Shown in pieces: positions 63,185 to 64,000 of a stretch of DNA of 64,000 bases. Position 1 is the first letter of the stretch. Every line of letters begins with the position of its first letter. Origin of the DNA: Brienomyrus brachyistius (taxonomy: Eukaryota; Chordata; Actinopteri; Osteoglossiformes; Mormyridae); contig NC_064555.1 of assembly GCF_023856365.1 (NCBI RefSeq), forward strand, positions 22,197,254 through 22,261,253, read 5' to 3'. The position numbers were made by a program, and so were the translations under genes. The notes below the pieces were generated by a model, which was not told the DNA's origin, searched no databases, and saw only the letters and a list, made by a program, of their open reading frames with translations.

Positions 63185-63571
63185 GGGGAATATAATGAAA
63201 CATTTACCCCAAAGGTAATAACATTTTTGGGCTGAAAATTGACTCGCTCAGTTCGGTCTTCGCTCCTACTACTTTCCATTCTTCGATACCAAAAACATGC
63301 TGATCCAGAGATTCTCCAGGAGACATGCAGACCTTCCCTGAAGCACCACAGTCACAAAGCCAGTAGATGTAGGCCATTCAGTGCATCTTTGGTCTTCGTT
63401 CAGGACTGGAACACGAGTCACCATGAAGGACGCAGTGCTCTTCTGAACTCTATAATCAATACGAACCAAAGCCAGCAACCCAAAAAAAAACACCTGTACG
63501 TTTCAGCAGGAGTATGATGCTTGACCCAGGCAACCCAATCTGTCAGCTGTGAGCATGTTTAATCTGAGCAT

Positions 63572-64000
63572 GTACAGGGACAGGAGAGGGCGCCGACAGA
63601 GGCCCGTCTCACTGACACCAGCGGGTACAGGGACAGGACGGGGCGCCGACAGAGGCCCGTCTCACTGACATCAGCGGGTACAGGGACAGGACGGGGCGCC
63701 GACAGAGGCCCGTCTCACTGACACCAGCGGGTACAGGGACAGGACGGGGCGCCGACAGAGGCCCGTCTCACTGACACCAGCGGGTACAGGGACAGGACGG
63801 GGCGCCGACAGAGGCCCGTCTCACTGACATCAGCGGGTACAGGGACAGGACGGGGCGCCGACAGAGGCCCGTCTCACTGACATCAGCGGGTACAGGGACA
63901 GGACGGGGCGCAGACAGAGGCCCATCTCACTGACACCAGCGGGTACAGGGACAGGACGGGGCGCCGACAGAGGCCCGTCTCACTGACACCAGCGGGTACA
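63572..64000 (+). repeat. 53-bp GC-rich minisatellite, at least 8 copies
   Basis: Unit starts gtacagggacaggacggggc and ends ctgacaccagcgg. Copies begin at 63572, 63625, 63678, 63731, 63784, 63837, 63890 and 63943; a ninth starts at 63996 and runs off the window. Variation is slight: copy 1 has 'gagaggg', copy 7 has 'cagac' and 'cccatctc', and 'acacc/acatc' alternates. Confidence 0.97.

Noticed and set aside
63572..64000. CRISPR-like array
   Set aside because: The 53-bp units abut with no spacers and the genome is vertebrate; it is a minisatellite.

Overview
This is a stretch of vertebrate nuclear DNA, almost certainly from a teleost fish. The genes are split by GT-AG introns, the spacers are long and AT-rich, and they carry tRNA-headed SINEs, Tc1/Tigger remnants, CR1/Rex1-like LINE pieces, many short MITE-like elements and abundant (GGAT)n, (CA)n and poly-G/poly-C tracts. 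The SINE repertoire looks teleost, but I cannot name the species.

Three protein-coding loci are recognisable, all by their 3' parts or as split exons. (1) 24940-25111, plus strand: the terminal coding exon of ctdp1 (FCP1, the RNA polymerase II CTD phosphatase). The first 24.9 kb appears to be intron upstream of it. (2) 50291-51049 and 57044-57868, plus strand: the two coding exons of kcng2 (Kv6.2, a silent voltage-gated potassium channel subunit), which join in frame to 527 residues around a 5,994-bp phase-0 intron. (3) 61361-61568, minus strand: the last coding exon of slc66a2 (PQLC1, a PQ-loop membrane protein), with its long 3' UTR pointing toward kcng2. The order and orientation ctdp1> kcng2> <slc66a2 match what I recall of human chromosome 18q23, so this is a conserved syntenic block. 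kcng2 and slc66a2 are convergent, and their predicted polyadenylation sites lie only about 150-200 bp apart. The three genes are neighbours by descent; nothing suggests a shared pathway.

Layout: 1-24.9 kb, ctdp1 intron with foldbacks, SINEs and a hAT-like remnant; 24.9-26.15 kb, ctdp1 end and 3' UTR; 26.2-42.7 kb, repeat-rich intergenic DNA with nested SINEs, a Tigger derivative, MITEs, a Tc1 remnant and microsatellites; 42.7-50.2 kb, repeat-poor DNA with a possible kcng2 first exon or promoter near 44.9 kb; 50.3-57.9 kb, kcng2; 57.9-61.6 kb, convergent 3' UTRs and slc66a2 last exon; 61.6-64 kb, slc66a2 intron with a (CA)n tract, a Tc1-like remnant and a 53-bp GC-rich minisatellite running off the end.

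I see no evidence of a wholly new gene system. The observations most worth a second look are a 13-bp perfect G-run/C-run complement that could fold over the kcng2 exon 2 acceptor, an N-terminal extension in kcng2 absent from the human protein as I recall it, a roughly 210-bp foldback in the slc66a2 3' UTR, an 83-nt near-perfect hairpin in the ctdp1 intron, and clear SINE insertions with target-site duplications and nesting.
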